A model generated the notes under the pieces. The model made no database searches. It saw only the letters and a program-made list of their open reading frames with translations, and was not told the DNA's origin. The position numbers and the translations under genes are program-made. This document shows positions 44,073-53,230 of a stretch of 64,000 nt of DNA, one piece after another. Positions within the stretch are counted from its first letter, which is position 1; every line of letters begins with the position of its first letter. This DNA is from Oceanobacter antarcticus (lineage in GTDB: Bacteria > Pseudomonadota > Gammaproteobacteria > Pseudomonadales > Oceanobacteraceae): assembly GCF_044962685.1 (NCBI RefSeq), contig NZ_JBBKTX010000009.1, forward strand, positions 1-64,000. Reading direction: 5' to 3'.

Positions 44073-44560
44073 CGTCGGGTCAGATCCAGGTAGCCCAGTA
44101 TCACGGCGTCGAGATTGTGCGCCTGATAGGGGATGTGCGACTCAATCTGTGTACCGCCTTTGATCGATACATTCGGCAGGTGCTTTCCGATGGCATGTTT
44201 GCCAATGTGTTGATCGACTTGTCAGCGGCTGAGGGCGTCGACAGCACGACGCTGGGCCAGCTGGCAAAAATATCCATCGTAAGTCGGGACCGGTTTGATA
44301 TCACCCCGACGGTGTTTTCCCCGGATCCCAGTATTACGCGAATTCTTATGAGCATGGGTTTCGACCATGTTTTTCATATTCTGGAAGAGCCATTTGCCAA
44401 TGAAGCCGAGTTTCGGGACTGGGTAGATGATACGGTAGATGAAGAGGCCGCTCGCGAGCAGATTATTTCAGCTCACAAGGTATTGATGGATCTTAACGAC
44501 AGCAATCGCGATACCTTCAGTGAGCTGGTTGAAACTCTGGAATGCAGTCGAACCCAATAA
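44069..44560 (+). CDS. rssC: STAS-domain anti-anti-sigma factor
   Basis: A 163-residue STAS protein (IVRLIGDVRLNLCTAFDRYI; LIDLSAAEGVDSTTLGQLAK with the phospho-acceptor Ser/Thr near DSTTLG). It is probably the substrate of the phosphatase encoded upstream, with which it overlaps by four bases. A C-terminal extension (about 110-163) beyond STAS is acidic and helical. Together they form a partner-switching module; the anti-sigma kinase is not in the window. The symbol follows the Pseudomonas naming and is tentative. Confidence 0.78.
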   Translation: MTSGQIQVAQYHGVEIVRLIGDVRLNLCTAFDRYIRQVLSDGMFANVLIDLSAAEGVDSTTLGQLAKISIVSRDRFDITPTVFSPDPSITRILMSMGFDHVFHILEEPFANEAEFRDWVDDTVDEEAAREQIISAHKVLMDLNDSNRDTFSELVETLECSRTQ

Positions 44561-44578
44561 CCCATCAGGAGATTTTTT

Positions 44579-45604
44579 GTGGGCATCCGTACAGCAGCCA
44601 TCATAGGTGGAGGCAGTTTTGGCACGGTCACGGCCAATATTCTTGCAGATAATAATATTCAGGCCATTCAGTGGTTACGAAATCAGGATATTGCGGACAG
44701 CATCAATCAACAGCACGTCAATGAACAATATTTGCCCGGTATCGCCCTCAATCCGTCACTCAAGGCAACAACGGCTATTGAAGAAGCCGTCGTTGGTGCC
44801 GATGTGATTTTTGTTTCCGTACCCAGCAAGTCCGTCAGAGACGTTATTTCCGGATTTGCTCATCTGATCAGCCCGCAACAAGCGCTGGTCAGTACCACCA
44901 AGGGAATTGAACCAGACGGCTTTTTATTGATGAGCCAGGTCATTCGCGAGGTGTTTCCTGACAACCCGGTGGGTGTACTCAGCGGCCCCAATCTCGCCAA
45001 GGAAATTGCTCGCAAGGAGCTGGCAGGAACCGTCATTGCCAGTGAAAACAGTGACTTGCGTCGTGATATTCAAGAAGCTTTAAGTTGTGATTACTTTCGT
45101 GTTTACGCCTCCAATGATGTCTATGGCGTTGAACTGGGTGGGGCGTTAAAAAACATATACGCGATTGTTTCCGGCTTTGTGGCGGCACTGGGCATGGGGG
45201 AAAATACCAAGAGTATGATTATTACCCGCTCGCTGGCAGAAATGAGTCGCTTTGCCGATGCCATGGGAGCCAACCCGCTGACATTTCTTGGCCTGTCGGG
45301 CGTGGGGGATCTGGTGGTGACCTGCATGTCCCCCCTGAGCCGCAACTTTCGTGTCGGTTATGCCATCGGCCAGGGCAAAACCCTTGATCAGGCGATCGAA
45401 GAGTTGGGTGAAGTGGCTGAAGGTGTGAATACCTTGCGCTATGTCAGGGCCAAGGCAGAAGATTCAGGTATCTATATGCCTCTGGTGATGGGTGCTTACG
45501 AATGTTTGTTTCATGGCGCCGATCCCGGAATGGTCGCTCGAGGGCTGATGACCGGTGAGCATGCGTCAGATGTAGAATTTGCCTTACCCAAGCACGAAAT
45601 CTAA
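44579..45604 (+). CDS. gpsA: Glycerol-3-phosphate dehydrogenase [NAD(P)+]
   Basis: Makes sn-glycerol-3-phosphate for phospholipids. The 341 residues have the Rossmann motif AAIIGGGSFGTVTANIL, SVPSKSVRDVISGF, the family signature VLSGPNLAKEIARKE, the catalytic Lys in GGALKNIYAIVSGF and GLSGVGDLVVTCMSP. Start is GTG 44579 with AGGAG upstream. It begins a gene run through 48082. Confidence 0.96.
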   Translation: MGIRTAAIIGGGSFGTVTANILADNNIQAIQWLRNQDIADSINQQHVNEQYLPGIALNPSLKATTAIEEAVVGADVIFVSVPSKSVRDVISGFAHLISPQQALVSTTKGIEPDGFLLMSQVIREVFPDNPVGVLSGPNLAKEIARKELAGTVIASENSDLRRDIQEALSCDYFRVYASNDVYGVELGGALKNIYAIVSGFVAALGMGENTKSMIITRSLAEMSRFADAMGANPLTFLGLSGVGDLVVTCMSPLSRNFRVGYAIGQGKTLDQAIEELGEVAEGVNTLRYVRAKAEDSGIYMPLVMGAYECLFHGADPGMVARGLMTGEHASDVEFALPKHEI

Positions 45605-45618
45605 CAGGAGCGGGTTCA

Positions 45619-45942
45619 ATGTCAGACGCGAATTTCAAAACCAATGTCACCTCAGATGCTTTTTGGCTTCGAACAATTTATACCGTTATCTTTATTGTTG
45701 TCATAAGACTCCTCGACCTGGTCTTGTTACTGTCAACACTGGTGCAATGGGTGTCACGATTACTGACCGGCCATCCGCACAAGGAGTTGGGTGGTTTCTG
45801 CCAGGCGCTGGGAATTTACTACCAGCAGGTGGTGCATTACCTGACCGGCTGCAGTGACGAAAAGCCATTTCCCTTCCGGGAGTGGCCTTCAACACTGACT
45901 GCGACTGCGGAAGAAAACGTTCCAACGTCGCCCGATCAGTAG
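45619..45942 (+). CDS. DUF4389 membrane protein
   Basis: A 107-residue protein with one clear long membrane helix (about 22-48: IYTVIFIVVIRLLDLVLLLS) and the conserved WVSRLLTGHPHKELGGFCQA followed by LGIYYQQVVHYLTG. This matches DUF4389. Function unknown. It lies 14 bp after gpsA, in the same run. Confidence 0.75.
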   Translation: MSDANFKTNVTSDAFWLRTIYTVIFIVVIRLLDLVLLLSTLVQWVSRLLTGHPHKELGGFCQALGIYYQQVVHYLTGCSDEKPFPFREWPSTLTATAEENVPTSPDQ

Positions 45943-45995
45943 TCAATGATGATCCAAAAATAAAGAAGCGCCTTGAACAAAAAGGCTGATATTTT

Positions 45996-46460
45996 GTGAA
46001 AATCTGTATAGTTCGCCACGGTTCTGCCGTCGTCGGGAGTCTTGATGATCAACATCGGGGTCTAACCGACAAGGGACGACATCAAGCTCAGGCCGCTGGA
46101 GGCTGGCTGGCGGAGCAGGAATGGCAGAATCCACAGATATGGGTCAGTCCTTATTATCGGGCCCAGCAAACGGCGGCGCTGATTTCGGAATCGATGCCAT
46201 TAGATATGGAAAATCATGCTTCGCTGATACCGTCATCCGATGTTATTCCGATAGTGGATGAACTGATTGAACGGGACGGTGATGTGATTCTGGTGTCCCA
46301 TTTGCCGCTGGTCGGACGCTTGGCAGCCTATCTGGTCGAAGGGCAGGTATTTGATCAACCCTGGTCACCGGCTGAATGCTGGGTGTTGAGTGGTGATATT
46401 GCCGGGCCTGGTTGCTTGTCCGTAGAGTCAGTCTGGTACCCGGTGCTGGAAGGGCTCTGA
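45996..46460 (+). CDS. sixA: Phosphohistidine phosphatase SixA
   Basis: Histidine-phosphatase fold enzyme acting on phosphohistidine proteins. The RHG motif sits at the N-terminus (KICIVRHGSAV) and the second catalytic His in DVILVSHLPLVGRLA. The 154-residue length is typical. Start is GTG 45996. It follows gpsA and the DUF4389 gene, a common arrangement. Confidence 0.92.
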   Translation: MKICIVRHGSAVVGSLDDQHRGLTDKGRHQAQAAGGWLAEQEWQNPQIWVSPYYRAQQTAALISESMPLDMENHASLIPSSDVIPIVDELIERDGDVILVSHLPLVGRLAAYLVEGQVFDQPWSPAECWVLSGDIAGPGCLSVESVWYPVLEGL

Positions 46461-46538
46461 TATTGCTCCCTCCGGGCTGTACTCAATCAAGTCAGTTGTC
46501 ATAATAGCCGCTTGCAATGTTGCCAGTGGTGTTCCAGT

Positions 46539-47372
46539 TTGAAAGCGATACAGTTTGATTATCCAGGTGCTTCTATCGAAGGGCTGGCGTGGGGTGAACC
46601 CGGTCAGCCAACGGTAATTGCTGTTCATGGCTGGCTGGATAATGCCGCCAGCTTTGCGGCCTTGGCTGACCAGTTACCGGGTATTTATTTGATTGCGATT
46701 GATTTGCCGGGTCATGGTTTATCGGCCTGGCTACCAGGCGGCTATCCCATCTGGGCGCCTGCGGAAGCCATTGCCTGGGTCGCCGAACAGTTTTCTCAAC
46801 CGGTTCACTGGCTGGGGCATTCGATGGGGGCTGCGGCGCTGGTGTTGGCGGCCGGGGCTTTCCCTGAACGTTTTGCCAGCACCGTTTTATTGGATGGTAT
46901 TGGCCCTGTCACCCAAACCAACGAACAAGCTGTCGACACCTTTCGGCGTCATGTGGAGACATCGGTTCGCGCTGGTTTTGCGGGTTACCTCAATCCGGAA
47001 CAAGCCATTGCGGCACGGATAAAGGCTACGCCGTTTGTTGGTGCGGAAGTTATTGCGCCCGTTATTCTGCGTAACCTGGAGCCGCGTAACCAACGCTGGT
47101 TCTGGCGTACCGATCCGGCTTTGCGTCGTCCTTCGGCTTTTCGTCTGACGGAGCCCATGGTGGAGGAATTTCTGCGAGCAATGACTTTGCCCACGTTAGT
47201 GGTTCGTGCCCATGAGGGCATCGTTCCCGAAGCTGTTTTTTGTCGTCGACTCGGATTGATGCCGATGGCAGAGCGCCTTGATGTTGAGGGGCATCATCAT
47301 CTGCATCTGGAACCGGAAAAATCGGCATTGTTGGCCAAATCGTTACTTGCTTTCTGGGAGCGCGCAGGATGA
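46539..47372 (+). CDS. Alpha/beta hydrolase
   Basis: An esterase-like hydrolase with HGWLDNAASFAALADQLPG (oxyanion region), the nucleophile elbow GHSMGAAAL and the late His in VEGHHHLHLEPE. Starts in the frame are both TTG (46512 and 46539). The second gives MKAIQFDYPG, which fits where the fold begins, but neither has a strong ribosome site. Substrate unknown. It overlaps the next gene by four bases. Confidence 0.85.
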   Translation: MKAIQFDYPGASIEGLAWGEPGQPTVIAVHGWLDNAASFAALADQLPGIYLIAIDLPGHGLSAWLPGGYPIWAPAEAIAWVAEQFSQPVHWLGHSMGAAALVLAAGAFPERFASTVLLDGIGPVTQTNEQAVDTFRRHVETSVRAGFAGYLNPEQAIAARIKATPFVGAEVIAPVILRNLEPRNQRWFWRTDPALRRPSAFRLTEPMVEEFLRAMTLPTLVVRAHEGIVPEAVFCRRLGLMPMAERLDVEGHHHLHLEPEKSALLAKSLLAFWERAG

Positions 47373-48082
47373 AAAACGTACACCAGCTTGGCTGGTTTGT
47401 CGTGCTAATCGCGGCGTTGCTGCTGTCGCTGGCATTATCGTGGTTTGGTTTGGCGGCAGCTCATTACGGCTTTGAACGCTGGTACGATATTTATGATATT
47501 GGCGAGCATATCGATCGGTATGGCCCGCAAAATCGTTTTATTCGTGGGTTGGACAGCCTCGACAAGGCGGAACATGTCCGACTGTTTAATGCCATCAGTG
47601 AAGCAGTTCATCATCAGGGTGAGGGGCTAAAAGAAATAACGTTTGAGTATCGTGGCAGCACTCGCCCGCTGTTGAGACAACCGGAGGTGGTTCATTTGCA
47701 GGATGTTGCCAATTTAATCGATGTCTTGCGGCTGGTCAGCGTTTTTTTTGCCGTGGTCGTGGTTGGCGGAACCTTGTTGTTACGGCGACATAAACCCCGC
47801 TGGCGAATTCAGGGGGCGTTGCTGGGCGGGCTGATGAGTCTGTCGGTGTTGTCGATTATCCTGATTGGGCCGAAGCAGGTGTTCTATCACCTGCATGAAA
47901 TGATTTTCCCAGCTGATCATGCCTGGTTTTTTTACTATCAGGACTCGTTGATGGCAACCTTGATGAAAGCGCCGGATCTGTTTGGTGGCATTGCCCTTGT
48001 CATTGTCATGGGCGGCGTCATTCTGTTTGGGTTTTACCTGCTGTTGCTGACCGGTTGGCAGCGGCGCCAGGGTAGCCAATAA
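47369..48082 (+). CDS. DUF1461 integral membrane protein
   Basis: A 237-residue protein with about four membrane helices (N-terminal 8-30, then near 125-145, 150-170 and 205-230). It has the family stretch FYHLHEMIFPADHAWFFYYQ and an outside loop between the first helices. It belongs to the DUF1461 family; function unknown. It starts inside the hydrolase stop (ATGA) and is the last gene of the gpsA run. Confidence 0.8.
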   Translation: MKNVHQLGWFVVLIAALLLSLALSWFGLAAAHYGFERWYDIYDIGEHIDRYGPQNRFIRGLDSLDKAEHVRLFNAISEAVHHQGEGLKEITFEYRGSTRPLLRQPEVVHLQDVANLIDVLRLVSVFFAVVVVGGTLLLRRHKPRWRIQGALLGGLMSLSVLSIILIGPKQVFYHLHEMIFPADHAWFFYYQDSLMATLMKAPDLFGGIALVIVMGGVILFGFYLLLLTGWQRRQGSQ

Positions 48083-48089
48083 CGCCGAA

Positions 48090-48725
48090 TCAGAACGGTG
48101 GTGGCGACACAATATCCATGCGCTCATCGGTAGTGGGGTGGCGAAAGGACAATTCTCGGGCATGCAGCTGCATGGTGGGTGTTGTCTGTTCCGAATAATT
48201 GGCGCTGTAAAAGGGATCGCCGATGATCGGGTGGCCAATTTGCTGCATGTGCAGGCGTAATTGATGGGAGCGGCCGGTCTTGGGGTACATCTCAATCCGG
48301 GTAGTACGTCGGCCTTCCGTGTCAGTGTCAACATCCAGCTTGTGCCAGCGGGTCAGGGCATAGCGTCCGTCCGTATGGCTGATTTTCTGTAATGGCCGGT
48401 TGGGCCAGTCGACAATGATCGGCAGATTGATACACCCGCCGCTACCTTTTGGTTCCCCGCTTACCAGCGCCTCATATACCTTGCGAGTGGTCTGCTTTTC
48501 AAACTGCTGCTGGATACAGGTCAGAGCCGGTTTGTTGCGGGCGTAAACAATAATGCCAGAGGTGTCGCGGTCAAGGCGATGCACAATATGCAACTCACCG
48601 AGCAACGCTTGCAGACGGCCAAAAGCCGAGTCTTTGTCATACAAGCCGGGCACGCTGAGTAACCCGCCCGGTTTATTAAGAATGACGATTTCGCTGTCTT
48701 GATAAAGAATACGTTGTTTAATCAT
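48090..48725 (-). CDS. rluA: Pseudouridine synthase RluA
   Basis: Modifies uridines in 23S rRNA and tRNA. The 211 residues contain VILNKPGGLLSVPG, catalytic HRLDRDTSG (Asp), INLPIIVDWPNRPLQK, which is closely RluA-like, and GRSHQLRLHMQQIGHPIIGD. No S4 domain is present, as expected for RluA. It overlaps the upstream fusion gene by eight bases. Confidence 0.92.
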   Translation of the reverse strand: MIKQRILYQDSEIVILNKPGGLLSVPGLYDKDSAFGRLQALLGELHIVHRLDRDTSGIIVYARNKPALTCIQQQFEKQTTRKVYEALVSGEPKGSGGCINLPIIVDWPNRPLQKISHTDGRYALTRWHKLDVDTDTEGRRTTRIEMYPKTGRSHQLRLHMQQIGHPIIGDPFYSANYSEQTTPTMQLHARELSFRHPTTDERMDIVSPPPF

Positions 48726-50022
48726 GGTAGGGGTATTGGTGTTTTTCCAGTATCTGCTGATAACTCCCGTCCTGTTTCATCTGTTGCAACATGTGATTGA
48801 AGCCAGTAATGAGGGCGGAAGCGTTGCTGAGTTGGCGATTGATCGCCAGATGAATGCTGGTTCTGGCAATGTCGCCGGGGGCGAGCACCAGATGTTCGGC
48901 AATGGTCGGATTGCTGGCCAGTTCGGTGCTGGCTACCCATTCGTCAACCAGAGCCAGATCAAGATTGTTGTTGGCAACGTCACGGAATAGCTGGGAGCAG
49001 TAATCCCGTGGTTCAACCGCGAAGTAACGATCTATGTTGTCCAGCCAGGGGCCATAATTTATTTCTGAGTAGATGCCCAGGCGCAATGCTGGTGTGGTGA
49101 TTTTCAGATGATTTTTGCCCTGATACTCAAAGTCACTGCTCTTGGATTTGATAAAGCGCAACTGACCATGAAGGTAGGCATCGGACAGCAGCCATTTATC
49201 ATCTTGCTGACCTGGCCAGGTCGATAATACACCCTGGATTTCGCCACTGTTGGTGGATTCCAGTACGCGCATCCAGGGCATGAATTCAACTTCAACGCGA
49301 TAGCCAAGACGGGAAAGTGCCGTTGTCACCAGTTCGGTTGCAATCCCGTCACCAAGTAATTGCTTGCCGGCGTACGGTGCCCAGCTATCGGATCCGAGTC
49401 GTACCACAGGCCGGTCATCTGGATATTCCTTGCTCAGTTTGACCATGGCCTGACTGAAGCCGTTTTCCTGGATCATTGCCTGAACCTGATCGCGAAAGCT
49501 TTTTACCAGGCTCATACCGGCGATGGTGACATCATCGACACGCCACTGAGCGCTGTGGTAAAGGCGATAGTCAACGGTCAACGGCGGCTTGCCATTCAAT
49601 TCAATAAGGCTGGGAACCAGCGCCTTGTTGTGGCCGTTATATCGGGTGTCCAGGAAGTGAACCGGTTGGTCATCATAAGCCCGGAAGGCACCGGCATAGG
49701 TTTTCAGCAGTTTGCGGCGAAACGCTTCCAGAAACAGGCTTTGCTGCTCGGAAGAAGCTCTGCGCCAGTACTTGCCAAGCACTTTTTTCCCCATTTGCCG
49801 GGTGTCAATCAAGGGCAGGATGCTGGTCGACAGCAGTTGATCCAGATAGCCGGGATGTGTCTCGATCAGAGCCCTGTCATTGGTCAAGTGGCTGGTGACC
49901 AGGCTGACAGCTGATTTGACCAGCTCATCCGGTGCGGTTTCGGTAGCAGCACCTGCGCTAACGCCAAAGAAGGGCAGTGAAGCCAGCAGGACAAGTTGGA
50001 TCAGATAGCGACGAAACGGCAT
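48718..50022 (-). CDS. MlaC-like domain fused to a solute-binding domain
   Basis: The 434-residue periplasmic protein starts with a signal peptide (LIQLVLLASLPFFGVSAGAA). Residues about 30-200 look like MlaC/Ttg2D, the phospholipid shuttle: VSLVTSHLTNDRALIETHPG, LPLIDTRQMGKKVLGKYW, then WRVDDVTIAGMSLVKSFRDQ. Residues about 205-434 look like a family 3 (amino-acid type) binding protein: VVRLGSDSWAPYAGKQLLG, LDLALVDEWVASTELA, MKQDGSYQQILEKHQY. No stop or frameshift separates the halves. No other Mla gene lies nearby. I do not know a characterised protein with this order. It overlaps rluA. Confidence 0.75.
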   Translation of the reverse strand: MPFRRYLIQLVLLASLPFFGVSAGAATETAPDELVKSAVSLVTSHLTNDRALIETHPGYLDQLLSTSILPLIDTRQMGKKVLGKYWRRASSEQQSLFLEAFRRKLLKTYAGAFRAYDDQPVHFLDTRYNGHNKALVPSLIELNGKPPLTVDYRLYHSAQWRVDDVTIAGMSLVKSFRDQVQAMIQENGFSQAMVKLSKEYPDDRPVVRLGSDSWAPYAGKQLLGDGIATELVTTALSRLGYRVEVEFMPWMRVLESTNSGEIQGVLSTWPGQQDDKWLLSDAYLHGQLRFIKSKSSDFEYQGKNHLKITTPALRLGIYSEINYGPWLDNIDRYFAVEPRDYCSQLFRDVANNNLDLALVDEWVASTELASNPTIAEHLVLAPGDIARTSIHLAINRQLSNASALITGFNHMLQQMKQDGSYQQILEKHQYPYHD

Positions 50023-50069
50023 GGCAAATCCTGTGGGTTAATCCTGTAAATTGAAAGGGACAGTCTGGC

Positions 50070-51437
50070 TTACAAGCAAATATCGGGCAAGTTTCGCACC
50101 AGCATGACCTTTTCCGCATTTGAGATCACACTATTTGCCGGGATATTGATATCAACAATAAAACCGGATCCTGGTGCATCGTGACGAGATTTGCCCTGAC
50201 GATCCTGGATGTGCTCGAGAATAAACGAAATATTGCCCGTTGGGGTCATCAATTCCAGCCTGTCGCCCACTTCAAAGCGGTTACGCACATCAATACGCAA
50301 GCGACCGTCGGTCATTCCCATGCTTTCACCGACAAATTGCTGGCCGGTGCTGGTCGATGTACCACGTTCGTAATTTTGATATTCGTCGTGAACGTGGCGG
50401 CGAAAAAAGCCTTCGGTATAGCCACGATTAGACATGTTCTCCAAGGTATTCATCAGGTTTTTGTCAAAATCTCGTCCGTTGGCCGCGTCATCAATGGCTT
50501 TTCGGTAAGCTTGAGCAGTGCGGGCAACATAGTAGTGAGATTTGGTTCGGCCTTCGATTTTAAGCGAGTGAACGCCTAGTTTGACCAGTTGGTCAATATG
50601 CTGGATGGCACGAAGGTCACGCGAGTTCATGATGTAGGTGCCGTGTTCATCTTCGAACGCTGGCATGTATTCGTTGCTGCGACCCGCTTCCTGTAACAGG
50701 AAGATTTTGTCGGTGCTGCTGCCCATGCCGAGGGTCGGTGTTTTATCCGGGCGGAATACTGGCCCGGACGGGTCGAATTCTTGCGCTCCAGCAGGAATGA
50801 CGTCGCCAGCGTCAGTTTCCCTGGCTTCATGAGCATCGTATTTCCAGCGGCAGGCATTGGTGCAGCTACCCTGGTTGGGGTCACGGTGGTTCATGTAGCC
50901 GGACAGCAAGCAGCGGCCTGAGTAAGCAATACACAAGGCGCCGTGAACAAAGACTTCGATTTCCATTTCCGGGCTGCGCTGGCGAATATCGGCGATCTCG
51001 TGCAACGACAACTCGCGGGAGAGAATAATCCGGCTCACACCCTGACGTCGCCAGAACTCTACGGCGGCATAGTTGACGACATTGGCTTGCACGGACAGGT
51101 GGATAACGGTATCTGGCCAGCGATCCTTGACCAGCATGATCAGGCCGGGATCAGACATAATCAGGGCGTCGGGTTGCATGGCAATCACCGGTGCAATATC
51201 CCCCATGTAGGTATCGACCTTACTGTTATGGGGCGCGATATTACTGGCTACATAGAACTTCTTGCCCAATTGATGGGCTTGAGAAATGCCCTGGTTCAGT
51301 TTCTCCAGGGTAAAGTCGTTGTTGCGCACTCGCAAGCTGTAGCGCGGCTGGCCGGCATAAACCGCGTCGGCACCATAAGCAAATGCGTATTCCATGTTTT
51401 TGATGGTGCCGGCGGGGGAGAGCAGTTCAGGGATCAT
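50070..51437 (-). CDS. trhP: TrhP/YegQ, U32-family tRNA hydroxylation protein
   Basis: Needed for prephenate-dependent 5-hydroxyuridine formation in tRNA. It is closely similar to E. coli YegQ as remembered: PELLSPAGTIKNMEYAFAYG, YAGQPRYSLRVRNNDFTLEK, the U32 signature EIEVFVHGALCIAYSGRCLL and the Cys run in GSCTNACRW. The frame extends to GTG 51494, but ATG 51437 (MIPELLSPAG) matches the family start; neither has a good ribosome site. An insert rich in Asp/Pro around residue 215-235 is unremarkable. Confidence 0.9.
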   Translation of the reverse strand: MIPELLSPAGTIKNMEYAFAYGADAVYAGQPRYSLRVRNNDFTLEKLNQGISQAHQLGKKFYVASNIAPHNSKVDTYMGDIAPVIAMQPDALIMSDPGLIMLVKDRWPDTVIHLSVQANVVNYAAVEFWRRQGVSRIILSRELSLHEIADIRQRSPEMEIEVFVHGALCIAYSGRCLLSGYMNHRDPNQGSCTNACRWKYDAHEARETDAGDVIPAGAQEFDPSGPVFRPDKTPTLGMGSSTDKIFLLQEAGRSNEYMPAFEDEHGTYIMNSRDLRAIQHIDQLVKLGVHSLKIEGRTKSHYYVARTAQAYRKAIDDAANGRDFDKNLMNTLENMSNRGYTEGFFRRHVHDEYQNYERGTSTSTGQQFVGESMGMTDGRLRIDVRNRFEVGDRLELMTPTGNISFILEHIQDRQGKSRHDAPGSGFIVDINIPANSVISNAEKVMLVRNLPDICL

Positions 51438-51559
51438 GGTGTTGGTTCTGGGTACGGGTTGGATAGTGAATTGAGGGTGCGTCTTTAGATGCACCCTTGA
51501 ATAAACGCACCAGTTTAGCGTCGTTTCACTTCGTTATATTGATCCAGCCCGGGTTCCGT

Positions 51560-52081
51560 CTATTCAGCGACTCCGAACAGACTGACGTCCATTTCAGCCA
51601 TCCAGACAAAAAAATCCTTGCTCACAGGAATGTGTCGCAAACTGCTGAACTGGCTCTGGAATTCTTTTTGTATCGAGGCAAAGTAGTGTTTCAGTTCGGC
51701 GGTTTCTGCACCCAGTTCGGTCATTTGCGCATAAATATCGGTGACGTACTGGTTGAGTAGTTCGATATCATCACAGGCGTCATCAAAAATGCACTCGGTA
51801 GAGGCATACAAGGCGGCGTTACACAGATCGACGATTTGCCAGCCCAGGGTGTCGGACTCTGTCAGCTCTGAGCGCCATTCACTGAACTGGGCAAAAAAAC
51901 GTTCCAGGTTGGCGCGGGAGGTCAGCTCACCCTTGAGAAAGGCGGTTTGCTTATTGAGCAGCTTGGTGTAGGGGCTAACATCAAGCTGTTGGTCATCTTG
52001 CCACATTTGTATATGCGGTAAATTGATGCGGGCTAACAGCAGGCAATAGGCGCTGCGGCTGGCGGCATGTTCAGGTGTCAT
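51560..52081 (-). CDS. Unrecognised helical protein
   Basis: 173 residues, acidic, no signal peptide or membrane helix, predicted mainly helical (QTAFLKGELTSRANLERFFA; CDDIELLNQYVTDIYAQMTE; LKHYFASIQKEFQSQFSSLR). Codon use and position between trhP and rlmG on the same strand support a real gene. I do not recognise the family. Confidence 0.6.
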   Translation of the reverse strand: MTPEHAASRSAYCLLLARINLPHIQMWQDDQQLDVSPYTKLLNKQTAFLKGELTSRANLERFFAQFSEWRSELTESDTLGWQIVDLCNAALYASTECIFDDACDDIELLNQYVTDIYAQMTELGAETAELKHYFASIQKEFQSQFSSLRHIPVSKDFFVWMAEMDVSLFGVAE

Positions 52082-52117
52082 AGGGAAGAAGGTCCTGTAA
52101 TGGGTGTCAGGGGGTCA

Positions 52118-53230
52118 TTATCTGGGCGACTGGCACCAGAATATAACGAAGCGCTGATCGGAGTTAATCCGTTGAACCCGTGCAAACAGGCGTTTGAGCA
52201 GGGGTGGGTAGTGCAGGTGGCGATTGGCAACCACCAGCAAATTGCCATGCGGTTTCAGTTGGCGGGCGGAGTCGTTGAACATGTCGCTGGCAATATTGTT
52301 TAGTTGTTTATGGCCGTCATGAAAAGGTGGATTGCATACGACCCAGTCCAGCGGCTCACTGACTGCACTCAGGCTGTGACCGTGACGACACGCAATATCC
52401 ACGTTTGCATTCAGCGCATTCTGTTGTGCCGACTCAACGGCAGGAAGGTAGTCATCGGTCTGGATAACCTGAAGTTCCGGGTGGCGTTGCTTGAGCCATA
52501 AGCCAAGAATGCCGTTGCCGCAGCCAAGATCACACAGCCTCCCGGTAACGTCAGGTAGTTGTGCTTGCGTTATTGTGTCTGGGCTGGACAGAGTGTGCAG
52601 CAGAAACTCAGCGCCGGGATCCAGGCTGGCTCGGGAAAACACACCTGGAAGGGATTGGATGTTTAGCGGGCCAACCTGATATTCCTGCCACAAGCGTAAG
52701 CCCGGATCGTTGGCGGGGTGGCGAACCTGCACCAGTCTGGCTTTACGTTTGATAGGCAGTTGCTGGTAGTGGGCGCAATGCTGTTCCAGCCAGTTCAACC
52801 AGCGAACGGGAATGTGCTTGGCCATGCCCGCCAGATAAATAGTGGTCTGGCTGTCAAGGTGTTCCCGACAGAGTTGCAGCCAGTAACGCAGCTGTTCAAA
52901 GTTTTTGGGTAGCCGGATAATGACTTGGCTAATATCGCTGTCTTGCAGTTGTTGGGGGGTATTGATCCAGCGAGCGTCTGTTTGGTCGAGACCGTTGCGT
53001 TGACGGTTATTAATACTGGACTGGTGTGCGCAGGCGCTATCAAGCCAGCAAACAGGTTGCTGCAGCGCACAAGCCAGTGCGCCATAACGATCATTAAACA
53101 GCAAGGTGGGCGTGTCGCAATCAAGGTGATCCATCAGGTATTCGTCAGCGCTGTCCCAGGGGCGCGCGATCTGCTCGGGTACGGCAGGAAAACACTCAAG
53201 TTCCAGTGACGTGGCCGGCCACCAGCTCAT
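52118..53230 (-). CDS. rlmG: 23S rRNA (guanine-N2) methyltransferase RlmG
   Basis: Methylates G1835 of 23S rRNA. The 370-residue RsmC/RlmG-type protein has an N-terminal domain with AWDSADEYLMDHL-like PWDSADEYLMD. A C-terminal SAM domain follows (DLGCGNGILGLWL motif I; catalytic VVCNPPFHDGHKQLNNIASD; LLVVANRHLHYPPLLKRLF). NPPFH with NRHLHY favours RlmG over RsmC. The start codon overlaps the stop of the small basic-protein gene by one base (TGATG). Confidence 0.88.
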   Translation of the reverse strand: MSWWPATSLELECFPAVPEQIARPWDSADEYLMDHLDCDTPTLLFNDRYGALACALQQPVCWLDSACAHQSSINNRQRNGLDQTDARWINTPQQLQDSDISQVIIRLPKNFEQLRYWLQLCREHLDSQTTIYLAGMAKHIPVRWLNWLEQHCAHYQQLPIKRKARLVQVRHPANDPGLRLWQEYQVGPLNIQSLPGVFSRASLDPGAEFLLHTLSSPDTITQAQLPDVTGRLCDLGCGNGILGLWLKQRHPELQVIQTDDYLPAVESAQQNALNANVDIACRHGHSLSAVSEPLDWVVCNPPFHDGHKQLNNIASDMFNDSARQLKPHGNLLVVANRHLHYPPLLKRLFARVQRINSDQRFVIFWCQSPR

